Assembly: GCF_004357765.1 (NCBI RefSeq)
Contig: NZ_SMTE01000009.1
Location: 62,001 to 126,000 of the forward strand
Direction of reading: 5' to 3'
DNA: 64,000 bases
Source of the DNA: Pseudomonas putida
GTDB taxonomy: Bacteria > Pseudomonadota > Gammaproteobacteria > Pseudomonadales > Pseudomonadaceae
Part shown: positions 44,138-52,246 of the stretch, one piece after another
Layout: each line of letters starts with the position of its first letter
Position numbering within the stretch: position 1 is the stretch's first letter
The notes under the pieces: generated by a model
Database searches by the model: none
The model's input: the letters and a program-made list of their open reading frames with translations, nothing else
Told to the model about the DNA's origin: nothing
Program-made: the position numbers and the translations under genes

Positions 44138-44779
44138 TTACATGTACAGCGGCACACCACTGAGCCGTTGCAGCTCATCGAAGTCGATGTCAGCGCAGAT
44201 CTCGATCACCTTGAGCCCATCGGACGTCACTTCCAGCACGGCCAGGTCGGTGTAGATGCGGCTGACGCAACCGATGCCGGTCAGCGGATAGGTGCACTCA
44301 GGCACCAGCTTGCTCTCGCCGGTCTTGGTCAGGTGGTCCATCATCACGAACACCTGACGGGCACCGGTGGCGAGGTCCATCGCACCGCCCACGGCAGGGA
44401 TCGAGCCTTCGGCGCCGGTATGCCAGTTGGCCAAGTCGCCCTTGACCGATACCTGGAAGGCGCCCAGGACGGCGATGTCCAGGTGGCCGCCACGCATCAT
44501 CGAGAACGAGTCGGCGTGGTGGAAGAAGGCGCCACCGGTTAGCAGGGTCACGTGCTGCTTGCCGGCGTTGATCAGGTCATCGTCTTCCTCGCCCGGCGCA
44601 GGGCTCGGGCCCATGCCCAACAGGCCGTTCTCGCTGTGCAGGAACACTTCTTTGTCGCCCAGGTAGTTGGCGACCAAGGTCGGGGCGCCGATGCCCAGGT
44701 TCACGTAGGCGCCTTCCTGGATGTCTGCGGCCACGCGCTGGGCCATCTCGGTGCGGGACAGTTTTTTGGTGATGGTCAT
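44138..44779 (-). CDS. pcaJ: 3-oxoadipate CoA-transferase subunit B
   Basis: The 213-residue beta subunit of the transferase that moves CoA from succinyl-CoA to 3-oxoadipate, the penultimate step of the beta-ketoadipate pathway. FLHSENGLLGMGPSPAPGEE contains the catalytic Glu (ENGLLG motif). TEMAQRVAADIQEGAYVNLG and GGAMDLATGARQVFVMMDHL are near-identical to P. putida PcaJ from memory. It follows pcaI by 8 bases. The other pca genes are elsewhere. Confidence 0.95.
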   Translation of the reverse strand: MTITKKLSRTEMAQRVAADIQEGAYVNLGIGAPTLVANYLGDKEVFLHSENGLLGMGPSPAPGEEDDDLINAGKQHVTLLTGGAFFHHADSFSMMRGGHLDIAVLGAFQVSVKGDLANWHTGAEGSIPAVGGAMDLATGARQVFVMMDHLTKTGESKLVPECTYPLTGIGCVSRIYTDLAVLEVTSDGLKVIEICADIDFDELQRLSGVPLYM

Positions 44780-44787
44780 GGCAGGCC

Positions 44788-45483
44788 TCAGACAGCGTTG
44801 GCGATCGAAGATGCGGCAGCCCCGGAAACGGCGACCACGCGCTGAACGAAAATACCCGGCGTGATGATGTGTTCCGGGTCCAGTTCGCCGAGCTCGACGA
44901 TCTGGTCGACCTGGGCGATGGCAGTCTTGGCTGCCATGGCCATGATCGGGCCGAAATTGCGGGCGGCCTTGCGGTAGACCAGGTTGCCCCAGCGGTCGCC
45001 CTTGTAGGCTTTGATCAGGGCGAAGTCGGCGTGCAGCGGCATTTCCAGGACGTACTGGCGACCGTCGATCTCACGGGTTTCCTTGCCTTCGGCCAGCAGG
45101 GTGCCGTAACCGGTTGGCGAGAAGAACGCACCGATGCCCGAGCCGGCTGCGCGAATACGCTCGGCCAGATTGCCTTGCGGTACCACTTCCAGCTCGATCT
45201 TGCCGGCCCGGTACAACTCGTCGAAGACGTAGGAGTCGGATTGGCGCGGGAACGAGCAGACCACCTTGCGCACGCTGCCCGCCTTGAGCAGGGCGGCCAG
45301 ACCGATTTCACCGTTGCCGGCGTTGTTGCTGATGATGGTCAGATCGCGGGCACCGGTGTCGATCAGGGCATCGATGAGCTCGGACGGCATGCCGGCAGTG
45401 CCGAAGCCACCGACCATGATGGTCGAACCGTCTTTAATGCCTTCCACCGCGCTGGCGATGGACTCGAATGTTTTATTGATCAA
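44788..45483 (-). CDS. pcaI: 3-oxoadipate CoA-transferase subunit A
   Basis: The 231-residue alpha subunit: SIASAVEGIKDGSTIMVGGF, GTAGMPSELIDALID, the CoA-binding SNNAGNGEIGLAALL, and PTGYGTLLAEGKETREIDGR. Length and sequence match P. putida PcaI. The start at ATG 45483 follows a spaced GAGCT. A PcaR-type operator lies about 155 bases upstream, so it should be induced by 3-oxoadipate. Confidence 0.95.
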   Translation of the reverse strand: MINKTFESIASAVEGIKDGSTIMVGGFGTAGMPSELIDALIDTGARDLTIISNNAGNGEIGLAALLKAGSVRKVVCSFPRQSDSYVFDELYRAGKIELEVVPQGNLAERIRAAGSGIGAFFSPTGYGTLLAEGKETREIDGRQYVLEMPLHADFALIKAYKGDRWGNLVYRKAARNFGPIMAMAAKTAIAQVDQIVELGELDPEHIITPGIFVQRVVAVSGAAASSIANAV

Positions 45484-45636
45484 AGCGAGCTCCTGGTTCT
45501 TCCTGGAGTATGGATTGTCGAACTGGCCGGCGTGCGGTGAAAAGACAGGGCCAGTCAGCGCTTGGAAAATGTCTGTCGACTTGCGCTATAGCCTGCCGCA
45601 GAGAGGGCGACAAGTAGAGAGGGAATCGCGGAATTT

Positions 45637-45651
45637 GTGCGGTTATCGAAC
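45637..45651 (-). promoter_or_regulatory. PcaR operator
   Basis: On the minus strand GTTCGATAACCGCAC matches the PcaR site GTTCGATAATCGCAC known from P. putida pca promoters at 14 of 15 positions. It lies in the 318-base gap between pcaI and the YeeE gene, which otherwise shows no gene. Neighbouring GTGCGATGTGC looks like an additional half-repeat. Confidence 0.7.
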
Positions 45652-45801
45652 GGTTGTGCGATGTGCGGGCATCGCGGCGGGCACTGGCTCAGCCGGCGCC
45701 CGTCGCGGCGCCTGACAGCAGTGACGCGTCGGTGTTCAGCGATTGAACACAGCTGGTAGAGAGGTTCAGAATCTTGCCACAGGTAGGATAAGGAGAGCGA
45801 G

Positions 45802-46239
45802 ATGGTCGTTGACATGGGCGCATTCACGCCCTGGTCGGCTTTGGCCGGTGGCGTACTGATCGGATTGGCGGCGGGAATGTTCGTGGTGGCGAATGGGCGC
45901 ATCGCTGGCATCAGCGGCTTGCTGGCGTCGTTGCTGCAGCGCGCAGGGGAGGGGCGGGGCGAGAAGCTGTGCTTTTTGCTTGGCATCCTGGCCGCGCCGA
46001 TGCTCTGGCAAGCGTTCTCGGCGATGCCTGTCGTTGATTTCAGCGCCACGCCCTGGTCGCTGATGGCGGCTGGACTACTGGTCGGCGTGGGTACCCGTTA
46101 TGGCGGTGGCTGCACCAGTGGTCACGGAGTGTGCGGCCTGTCCCGGCTGTCGCCCCGGTCGGCGCTGGCCACGGTGTGTTTCATGGCTGCGGGTTTCGCC
46201 ACCGTGTACGTCATCCGGCATTTGCTTAGAGGAGCGTGA
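45802..46239 (+). CDS. YeeE/YedE family transporter, first half
   Basis: A 145-residue membrane protein with about four helices and the signature [20 protein letters not shown], including two conserved Cys residues. YeeE/YedE proteins carry thiosulfate or other sulfur species. AGGAGA precedes ATG 45802. It overlaps no neighbour, but the second half follows directly. Many Pseudomonas have this split pair. Confidence 0.88.
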   Translation: MVVDMGAFTPWSALAGGVLIGLAAGMFVVANGRIAGISGLLASLLQRAGEGRGEKLCFLLGILAAPMLWQAFSAMPVVDFSATPWSLMAAGLLVGVGTRYGGGCTSGHGVCGLSRLSPRSALATVCFMAAGFATVYVIRHLLRGA

Positions 46240-46240
46240 C

Positions 46241-46663
46241 ATGAAACGGATCATGGCCTTCGTGGCAGGACTGCTGTTCGGCCTGGGCTTGTTGCTGTCA
46301 GGCATGGCCAACCCTGCCAAGGTGCTGGGCTTTCTCGACCTTGCCGGGCGCTGGGATCCGTCACTGGCCTTGGTCATGGTCGGTGCCATCGGTGCCGCAT
46401 TGTTGCCCATGGCCTGGGCGCGTCGGCACGACGTGGCGTTGCTCGGTGGCAAGATGCAGTTGCCCACCCGGCGCGATCTGGACCGCCGCCTGATCGGCGG
46501 CAGCCTGGTATTCGGCGTTGGCTGGGGGCTGGCGGGCGTCTGTCCCGGGCCGGCCCTGGTGTTGTTGCCTGCAGGTCACTGGCAGGCCTGGCTGTTCGTG
46601 GCCGCGATGCTGGTCGGCATGTTGCTGTTCAACGCCGTCGAAGCGTTTCGTGCTGCCCCGTGA
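46241..46663 (+). CDS. YeeE/YedE family transporter, second half (DUF6691 type)
   Basis: A 140-residue partner starting MKRIMAFVAGLLFGLGLLLS, with GMANPAKVLGFLDLAGRWDP, IGGSLVFGVGWGLAGVCPGP and one conserved Cys in GVCPGP. The two halves together correspond to a single YeeE-type carrier. It starts one base after the stop of the first half. Function is sulfur-compound uptake or redistribution. Confidence 0.88.
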   Translation: MKRIMAFVAGLLFGLGLLLSGMANPAKVLGFLDLAGRWDPSLALVMVGAIGAALLPMAWARRHDVALLGGKMQLPTRRDLDRRLIGGSLVFGVGWGLAGVCPGPALVLLPAGHWQAWLFVAAMLVGMLLFNAVEAFRAAP

Positions 46664-46763
46664 GGTCAATGAGCGAGCGTAAGCATCGCCCGGGTCAGCA
46701 CTTCAGATTGCCTTAAGATTCAGCTCGGATACTCCCCTCACCAACCCAAACGGGGGGAGTTTC

Positions 46764-46880
46764 ATGACCCACGACTTGCCTGAATCCATACCCTTGCCTG
46801 GCTGCCTTGAGCTTGGAACCGGCGCCCTTCGGTGTCTGCGCGCGACCACCGTGTGCCAGGAGACCGTCCATGTCCCATGA
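46764..46880 (+). CDS. Possible 38-residue leader peptide upstream of AMP-ligase gene
   Basis: A small frame beginning MTHDLPESIPLPGCLELG with a strong GGGGGGAG four bases before its ATG. It ends at a TGA that lies 11 bases inside the next gene's start. Such overlap can couple translation. A hairpin (ACTCCCC...GGGGAGT, 46731-46760) sequesters its ribosome binding site. I do not recognise it; it may be non-coding. Confidence 0.35.
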   Translation: MTHDLPESIPLPGCLELGTGALRCLRATTVCQETVHVP

Positions 46881-48333
46881 GCTTGAGCGTTTCAGGCGAC
46901 TGCTGTTCGCCCATGCCCGTGAGCAGGGCGATGCGCTGGCGGTCCAGGGCTCGAACGAGCGGTTCACCTACAAGCAACTGCTCGCTGAGGTGGAACTGCG
47001 CGCTGAAACACTGCGCCAGCGACGGCCAGGTGCGTTGCTGCTGGCACTGGATAACGGGCCGCAATTGCTGTTCTGGGACCTGGCGGCGTTGGTCTCGGGA
47101 CGGGCCTGCGTGATCGTGCCGCCGTTCTTCAGTCTGTCCCAGGTCCGGCACTGCATCGAACAGAGTGGCGCATGCCAGATCGTCTGCCACGCTCCGTGGG
47201 ACGAAATGCTCGAGCAGCTTGGCTTCATGAAGCAGGATGCATTCTGGGAGCGCACGCTCGAGACACCGGTGGCACTGCCTGAAGGCACCGCCAAGATCAC
47301 CTACACCTCCGGCAGCACAGGTACGCCCAAAGGCGTTTGCCTGAGCGCGGACAGCATGTTGCGGGTCGCCTATGAATTGCACCTGGCCAGTCGGCCAAGT
47401 CAGCCACAGCGCCATCTCACGGTCCTGCCGCTGGGCGTTCTGCTGGAGAACCTGGGCGTATATGCCGCCTTGATGGCGGGCGCCAGCGTGCTGTCGTATC
47501 CCCAGGCAGAACTGGGCATGGGCGGGGCCAGCCAGGTCGACTTCAAGCGTTTGTTGGGCGCCATCGCCCTGAGCGGGGCGCAGAGCCTGATTCTGGTGCC
47601 GCAACTGTTGATGGGGCTGGTGACGGCGATCGAGCACGGTTTGATGCGGGTTGGCGCGTTGCGCTTCGTCGCGGTGGGCGGCGCTCGGGTATCGCCCAGC
47701 TTGCTGGCCCGGGCCGAGGTCCTGCGGTTACCCGTGTTCGAAGGTTACGGGCTCTCGGAATGTGCATCGGTAGTGGCGCTCAATCGCCCGGGGGCGGTAC
47801 GCCCAGGCAGTGTCGGCCAGCCATTGCCCCATGTGCAGGTGCGTATCGCCGAGGATGGTGAGGTCCTGGTCGCAGGTTCGGTGCTGCTTGGCTACCTGGG
47901 GGAGCCACCGGTGTCGTCGGCCTGGTGGGCTACGGGCGACCTGGGCTACCTGGATGACGATGGCTACCTGTACCTGAACGGTCGCAAGAAGCACCAGTTC
48001 ATCACCAGCTTTGGCCGCAACGTCAACCCTGAATGGGTGGAAGCCGAACTGACCCAGAGCGGCGCGATCGCCCAGGCCTTCGTCCACGGTGAAGGGCTGC
48101 CGCGCAATCTGGCACTGCTCTGGCCGCTGGACCCCGATGCAAGCGATGACACCCTCGAACAGGCCGTGCAGCGCTGCAACGCGAGCCTGCCCGACTACGC
48201 CAGGGTTCATGCCTGGCGGCGACTGCCCGGCCCGCTGTCCCCGGGCGAAAACACCCTGACCGCCAACGGTCGCCCGCGACGCGAGGCGATCCTGCAGCGA
48301 TTCCATACCTTGTTGTCCGAGATTCCGTTGTGA
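46870..48333 (+). CDS. AMP-binding acid-CoA/acyl ligase
   Basis: A 487-residue ANL-superfamily enzyme: TYTSGSTGTPKGVCLSADSM (P-loop), EGYGLSECASVVALN, WWATGDLGYLDDDGYLYLNG and RKKHQFITSFGRNVNPEWVE. The catalytic Lys region is TANGRPRREAI, where the usual Lys is Arg, so the thioester-forming step may differ. It overlaps the following diiron-protein gene and heads a four-gene operon. The fatty or other acid activated is unknown. Confidence 0.88.
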   Translation: MSHELERFRRLLFAHAREQGDALAVQGSNERFTYKQLLAEVELRAETLRQRRPGALLLALDNGPQLLFWDLAALVSGRACVIVPPFFSLSQVRHCIEQSGACQIVCHAPWDEMLEQLGFMKQDAFWERTLETPVALPEGTAKITYTSGSTGTPKGVCLSADSMLRVAYELHLASRPSQPQRHLTVLPLGVLLENLGVYAALMAGASVLSYPQAELGMGGASQVDFKRLLGAIALSGAQSLILVPQLLMGLVTAIEHGLMRVGALRFVAVGGARVSPSLLARAEVLRLPVFEGYGLSECASVVALNRPGAVRPGSVGQPLPHVQVRIAEDGEVLVAGSVLLGYLGEPPVSSAWWATGDLGYLDDDGYLYLNGRKKHQFITSFGRNVNPEWVEAELTQSGAIAQAFVHGEGLPRNLALLWPLDPDASDDTLEQAVQRCNASLPDYARVHAWRRLPGPLSPGENTLTANGRPRREAILQRFHTLLSEIPL

Positions 48334-48341
48334 GGCCTGCC

Positions 48342-49022
48342 ATGTCCTTTTTCGACACCCTGCAATTGCAAACCCGTCACGAACGCCAAACCCTGTTCGA
48401 GGTGCCGGTGATACGCGAAGCCCTGGCCGGTCAGGTCAGCCGTGAAAGCTACATCGCGTTCCTGACCCAGGCCTACCATCATGTGCGCCATACCGTACCG
48501 TTGATGATGGCCTGCGGTGCGCGCCTGCCCACACGCCTGGAGTGGTTGCGCGGCGCCGTTTGCGAATACATCGAGGAAGAGTATGGCCACGAGCAGTGGA
48601 TCCTCAACGACATCAAGGCCTGCGGCGGCGACTGGGAGGCGGTGCGTGACGGCCGACCCGGCTTGCCGATCGAACTGATGGTTGCCTATCTGTATGACCT
48701 GATCGCCCGCGGCAACCCCGTGGGGCTGTTCGGCATGGTCAACGTTCTCGAAGGCACCAGCATCGCCCTGGCGACCCATGCCGCCGGCGCGATCCAGAAC
48801 AGCCTCGGCCTTCCGGACACCGCGTTCAGCTATCTCAGCTCCCATGGCGCCCTGGACCAGGACCACATGGTCACCTACAAGCGGCTGATGGACCGGCTCG
48901 AGGCGGTCGATGACCACCAGGCGGTGATCCACGCGGCCAAGGTGGTGTACCGGCTGTATACCGAGATGTTCGAAGGCTTGCCGCGTGCGGGCCAATCAGA
49001 GGTGAACCATGCGTTTGTCTGA
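48342..49022 (+). CDS. Haem-oxygenase-like diiron protein (TenA-like superfamily)
   Basis: A 226-residue all-helical protein of the haem-oxygenase-like diiron oxidase type. Candidate metal ligands, spaced as in UndA/CADD-like enzymes, are Glu80 and His83 (EYGHE), Glu138 (NVLEGTS), and His168, Asp172 and His175 (SHGALDQDH). Such enzymes activate O2 to decarboxylate or oxidise bound substrates. The start is ATG 48342. Placed between an AMP ligase and an SDR, it may oxidise an activated acid. It is not close to UndA itself. Novel activity is possible. Confidence 0.75.
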   Translation: MSFFDTLQLQTRHERQTLFEVPVIREALAGQVSRESYIAFLTQAYHHVRHTVPLMMACGARLPTRLEWLRGAVCEYIEEEYGHEQWILNDIKACGGDWEAVRDGRPGLPIELMVAYLYDLIARGNPVGLFGMVNVLEGTSIALATHAAGAIQNSLGLPDTAFSYLSSHGALDQDHMVTYKRLMDRLEAVDDHQAVIHAAKVVYRLYTEMFEGLPRAGQSEVNHAFV

Positions 49023-49815
49023 ATCGGTGGTGTTGCTCACCGGAGCCAGCGGTGGCATCGGCCTGGAGTTGGCCGAGCAACTGTGCGCCGCAGGGGCGCG
49101 GGTGCTGGCGGTGAGCCGGCACCTTGGCAAACTGGCAAGCCTGATGAACCGCTACCCGGAGCGTCTGCGCTGGCAGAGCGCCGACCTGCGCAGCCAGCAG
49201 GGCCGTGACGAAGTCATCAGTCGGGCCCGCGAAATGGGCGGGTTCAACGTTCTGATCAACGCCGCCGGGGTCAATCGTTTCGCCTTGCTCGATCAACTGG
49301 ACGAGTACGCATTGGACGAGTTGCTGGACATCAACCTCAAGGCGCCGCTGCAGTTGACCCGTGCCTGTCTGCCGCTGCTGCGGGCCCAGCCCAAGGCGTT
49401 GGTGGTCAATGTCGGGTCCACCTATGGCTCGATAGGCTATCCGGGTTACACCAGCTATTGCGCCAGCAAATTCGCGCTGCGTGGCTTCTCCGAGGCCTTG
49501 CGCCGCGAGTTGGCCGACACCACCGTGAACGTGGTGTATGCCGCGCCTCGGGCCACCCGCACGAGCATGAACAGCAGTGCCGCGACGGCGCTCAACCAGG
49601 CACTGAAAGTCGGCATGGACGATCCCGCCGATGTCGCTCGGGCCGTGCTCGATGCCATGGTGTCCGAACGCAGCGAGCTCTATCTGGGCTGGCCGGAGAA
49701 GTTGTTCGTGCGCATCAACGGCATGTTGCCAGGGGTCGTCGATCGTGCGCTGCGCAAGCAATTGCCGGTGATCCGGCGGTATATCGGTAGCCATTCCAAG
49801 GAGTCGAGCAAATGA
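49009..49815 (+). CDS. Short-chain dehydrogenase/reductase
   Basis: A 268-residue SDR: TGASGGIGLELA, NAAGVNRFA, VGSTYGSIGYPGYTSYCASK with the catalytic Tyr and Lys, and the carboxy-terminal hydrophobic segment LYLGWPEKLFVRINGMLPGV. It overlaps the diiron-protein gene by 14 bases and the TPR gene by 4, so it belongs to the same operon. Probably reduces or oxidises the aldehyde or alcohol made by its neighbours. Confidence 0.88.
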   Translation: MRLSESVVLLTGASGGIGLELAEQLCAAGARVLAVSRHLGKLASLMNRYPERLRWQSADLRSQQGRDEVISRAREMGGFNVLINAAGVNRFALLDQLDEYALDELLDINLKAPLQLTRACLPLLRAQPKALVVNVGSTYGSIGYPGYTSYCASKFALRGFSEALRRELADTTVNVVYAAPRATRTSMNSSAATALNQALKVGMDDPADVARAVLDAMVSERSELYLGWPEKLFVRINGMLPGVVDRALRKQLPVIRRYIGSHSKESSK

Positions 49816-50453
49816 AGCGCCTGTTCATCGCCAGCCTGCTGGCATTCGCCCCGTTCACCTGGGCACTGGATCAAGCCGGCAGCCAACAGCTCAGTGACCT
49901 GCAGTCACGTTGGGCGAAAATCCAGTACCAATTGCCCAAGGACCAGCGTGCCGATGCGTTCGAAGCACTTGCTGGCGACGCGGCGACGTTCGTTCGACGT
50001 TACCCGGACACGCCTGAACCGTTGATCTGGGAAGGCATCATCAACAGCAGTTGGGCAGGTGCGGTCGGGGGGCTGGGAGCGCTGGGCAAGGTCAAGGCGG
50101 CGAAAGCCAGCCTGGAACAGGCGATCAAGCTGGACCCCAACGCTCTGCAAGGGTCCGCCTATACCAGCCTGGGCACGTTGTACGACCAGGTGCCGGGCTG
50201 GCCGATCGGTTTCGGTGATGCCGACAAGGCCGACGAGTTGCTGCGCAAGGCGTTGCAGATCAACCCCAATGGGATCGACAGCAATTACTTCTGGGGTAAT
50301 CACCTGTACCGGCAAAAGCGCTACCCGGAGGCCACCGCGGCTTTGCAGAAAGCCTTGCAGGCGCCTGCAAGGCCAGGGCGTGAGTTGGCGGACCAGGGGC
50401 GGCGCAGCGATATCGATGCGCTGCTCAAGGCCATCAAGGACAAGCAGGACTGA
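49812..50453 (+). CDS. Exported TPR-repeat protein
   Basis: A 213-residue protein with a signal peptide (MKRLFIASLLAFAPFTWA) and two or three tetratricopeptide-like repeats: GKVKAAKASLEQAIKLDPNA, KADELLRKALQINPNGIDSN and AAL QKAL near the end. GSAYTSLGTLYDQVPGWPIG lies between. It should be periplasmic and act as a scaffold. It is the last gene of the AMP-ligase operon. Confidence 0.82.
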   Translation: MKRLFIASLLAFAPFTWALDQAGSQQLSDLQSRWAKIQYQLPKDQRADAFEALAGDAATFVRRYPDTPEPLIWEGIINSSWAGAVGGLGALGKVKAAKASLEQAIKLDPNALQGSAYTSLGTLYDQVPGWPIGFGDADKADELLRKALQINPNGIDSNYFWGNHLYRQKRYPEATAALQKALQAPARPGRELADQGRRSDIDALLKAIKDKQD

Positions 50454-50463
50454 GGTGGAGGCT

Positions 50464-50488
50464 GCGCTGCATCGGCCTGATGCAGCGC
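50464..50488. terminator. Hairpin between convergent genes
   Basis: GCGCTGCATC-GGCCT-GATGCAGCGC is a 10-bp perfect stem between the TPR gene and acuI stops. No T-run follows. Confidence 0.45.
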
Positions 50489-50502
50489 ATCAGGCCGCCT
50501 TG

Positions 50503-51486
50503 CTAGCCGTTGACGTCCACGACCAGCCGGCCACGGATCTTGCCATCCATCAAATCAGAAGCAGCTGCAATCGCCTGCCCGAGGCTAATTTCTCGGGTCA
50601 TCAGGGATAATGCGTCGAGGTTCAACTGAGTCGACAGCCTGTCCCAGGCTTCGACACGCCGCTCGAAGGGCTGGGTGACGCTGTTGATGCCGAGCAGGCT
50701 TACCCCGCGGAGAATGAAAGGCGCAACGGTTGCCGGAAAATCCATACCCTGAGCCAGTCCACAGGCGGCGACCAAGCCTTCGGACATCGTGCTCGCGCAG
50801 GCATTGGCCAGCGTATGGCTGCCAACCGAATCGATGACAGCCGCCCATTTTTCTTTCGCCAATGGGCGTCCTGGGGCTGAGAGCTCAGCGCGATCGATGA
50901 TGCTCCTCGCACCCAGGCTTTCCAGATAAGCCGCTTCGCTGGCTTTACCTGTGGCTGCAATGACGTCATACCCGGCACCGGCCAAAAGGCTGATGGCAAA
51001 GCTGCCGACGCCGCCTGTGGCGCCTGTGACCAACACCGGTCCATCGGAAGGCTTCAAGCCGTGGCGCTCCAGCGCCATCAGGCACAGCATGGCGGTGTAC
51101 CCAGCGGTGCCGATAGCCATGCTCTGGCGTTCGCTCAGGCGCTTGGGGTGAGGGATCAGCCAGTCACCGTTCAACCGCGCTTTTTGTGCAAGTCCGCCCC
51201 AATGGCTTTCGCCCACCCCCCAGCCATTGAGCAATACGCGGTCGCCAGGTTGGTATCGAGGATCGTCACTCGCCTCTACGATGCCCGCGAGATCAATGCC
51301 TGGCACCATCGGAAATTGACGGACAACCGGCCCTTTGCCGGTAATTGCGAGCGCATCCTTGTAGTTCAAGGTGCTGTAGTTCACCTTCACCGTCACGCTT
51401 GTGCAGGGGAGCTGATCGTCCTGTAACTCGGTGAGTCGGGCAGAGTACTGGTCGTCCAGCTTTTCGATGAGTATGGCTTTGAACAT
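50503..51486 (-). CDS. acuI: Acrylyl-CoA reductase (NADPH), AcuI/YhdH family
   Basis: A 327-residue medium-chain dehydrogenase/reductase that lacks structural zinc. YSTLNYKDALAITGKGPVVR, FPMVPGIDLAGIV, GWGVGESHWGGLAQKARLNG and TGATGGVGSFAISLLAGAGY are the AcuI/YhdH hallmarks. AcuI reduces acrylyl-CoA to propionyl-CoA and so detoxifies acrylate or 3-hydroxypropionate-derived CoA esters. It is preceded by an AcuR operator and follows acuR in the same direction, adjacent to the DMSP genes. Confidence 0.9.
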   Translation of the reverse strand: MFKAILIEKLDDQYSARLTELQDDQLPCTSVTVKVNYSTLNYKDALAITGKGPVVRQFPMVPGIDLAGIVEASDDPRYQPGDRVLLNGWGVGESHWGGLAQKARLNGDWLIPHPKRLSERQSMAIGTAGYTAMLCLMALERHGLKPSDGPVLVTGATGGVGSFAISLLAGAGYDVIAATGKASEAAYLESLGARSIIDRAELSAPGRPLAKEKWAAVIDSVGSHTLANACASTMSEGLVAACGLAQGMDFPATVAPFILRGVSLLGINSVTQPFERRVEAWDRLSTQLNLDALSLMTREISLGQAIAAASDLMDGKIRGRLVVDVNG

Positions 51487-51501
51487 GGTTCATCCTTTTT
51501 T

Positions 51502-51514
51502 AGACCGATTGTCT
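51502..51514 (-). promoter_or_regulatory. AcuR operator candidate, acuI side
   Basis: AGAC-CGATT-GTCT, an inverted repeat with a 5-base spacer, lies 16 bases before acuI. The same core occurs before acuR. Confidence 0.6.
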
Positions 51515-51533
51515 TTAAATTGGCCGAGAGGAA

Positions 51534-52166
51534 TCAGCGCGTGATTCCTGACAGAAAACCTTGAAAGAAAATGTCCAGGGGGCGGACATTCTGCGCCAGT
51601 CTTGCGCGCAGCACGGCACCCTCCCAACCCACCCAGAAATAGGCCGCGAGGGCCTTGCAGTCATGCTCGCAAGACACTTCTGCGTGCTTCACCGCGTCCT
51701 CCAGGCAGGTCGACAAACGCAGCTCCCAGTCCTGCAAGGTCAGCTCCAGCTGTTCGCGGAAGCTGTCTGGCAGCACCAATACCTCTTGGCCAAGGTTGCC
51801 GACCAGGCAACCTCTTCGGAACTGGTACCTGGCCATCCCCACTTTCGCCTCTTCGACGAAATTGGACAGCCTTCCCAGCGGCGACACGCTCAGGTCGCCG
51901 AAACAGCGATCGAGCTTTCGAGCGAAATAGTCGGCATAGCGCTGAAGTACCGCTTGGCCGAACGCTTCTTTACTGTCGAAATAGTGATAGAACGAGCCCT
52001 TGGGTACCTGGACCCGTTTGAGCACGGTATCGATGCCGGTAGCGGCAAAGCCTTGTTCGGTGAGGATTTCCATGCCGCAGCGCAACAGCAGTTCGAGCGT
52101 TTCGCCGTGCTCACGCGCAACTTTTGGGGGACGGCCTCTTCGAGGTGTGGGTTGGGAGCTATTCAT
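51534..52166 (-). CDS. acuR: TetR-family repressor of acrylate genes
   Basis: A 210-residue TetR protein: RGRPPKVAREHGETLELLLR, GFAATGIDTVLKRVQVPKGS, then FYHYFDSKEAFGQAVLQRYA give the DNA-binding helices. The C-terminal ligand domain has RRGCLVGNLGQEVL. Known AcuR represses acuI and acu/ddd genes and responds to acrylate. The start is ATG 52166. Two copies of an AGAC-N5-GTCT motif, one before its own gene and one before acuI, imply autoregulation. Confidence 0.86.
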   Translation of the reverse strand: MNSSQPTPRRGRPPKVAREHGETLELLLRCGMEILTEQGFAATGIDTVLKRVQVPKGSFYHYFDSKEAFGQAVLQRYADYFARKLDRCFGDLSVSPLGRLSNFVEEAKVGMARYQFRRGCLVGNLGQEVLVLPDSFREQLELTLQDWELRLSTCLEDAVKHAEVSCEHDCKALAAYFWVGWEGAVLRARLAQNVRPLDIFFQGFLSGITR

Positions 52167-52178
52167 GCGTTGTAATTT

Positions 52179-52191
52179 AGACTGTTCGTCT
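52179..52191. promoter_or_regulatory. AcuR operator candidate, acuR side
   Basis: AGAC-TGTTC-GTCT repeats the core of the acuI-side site, 13 bases before the acuR ATG and about 55 bases before the divergent LysR gene. Confidence 0.6.
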
Positions 52192-52246
52192 CTAATGTCA
52201 ACCACGAAGCGATTCGACTCCCGATGAGCCTAGCGTTGGATGCCGT

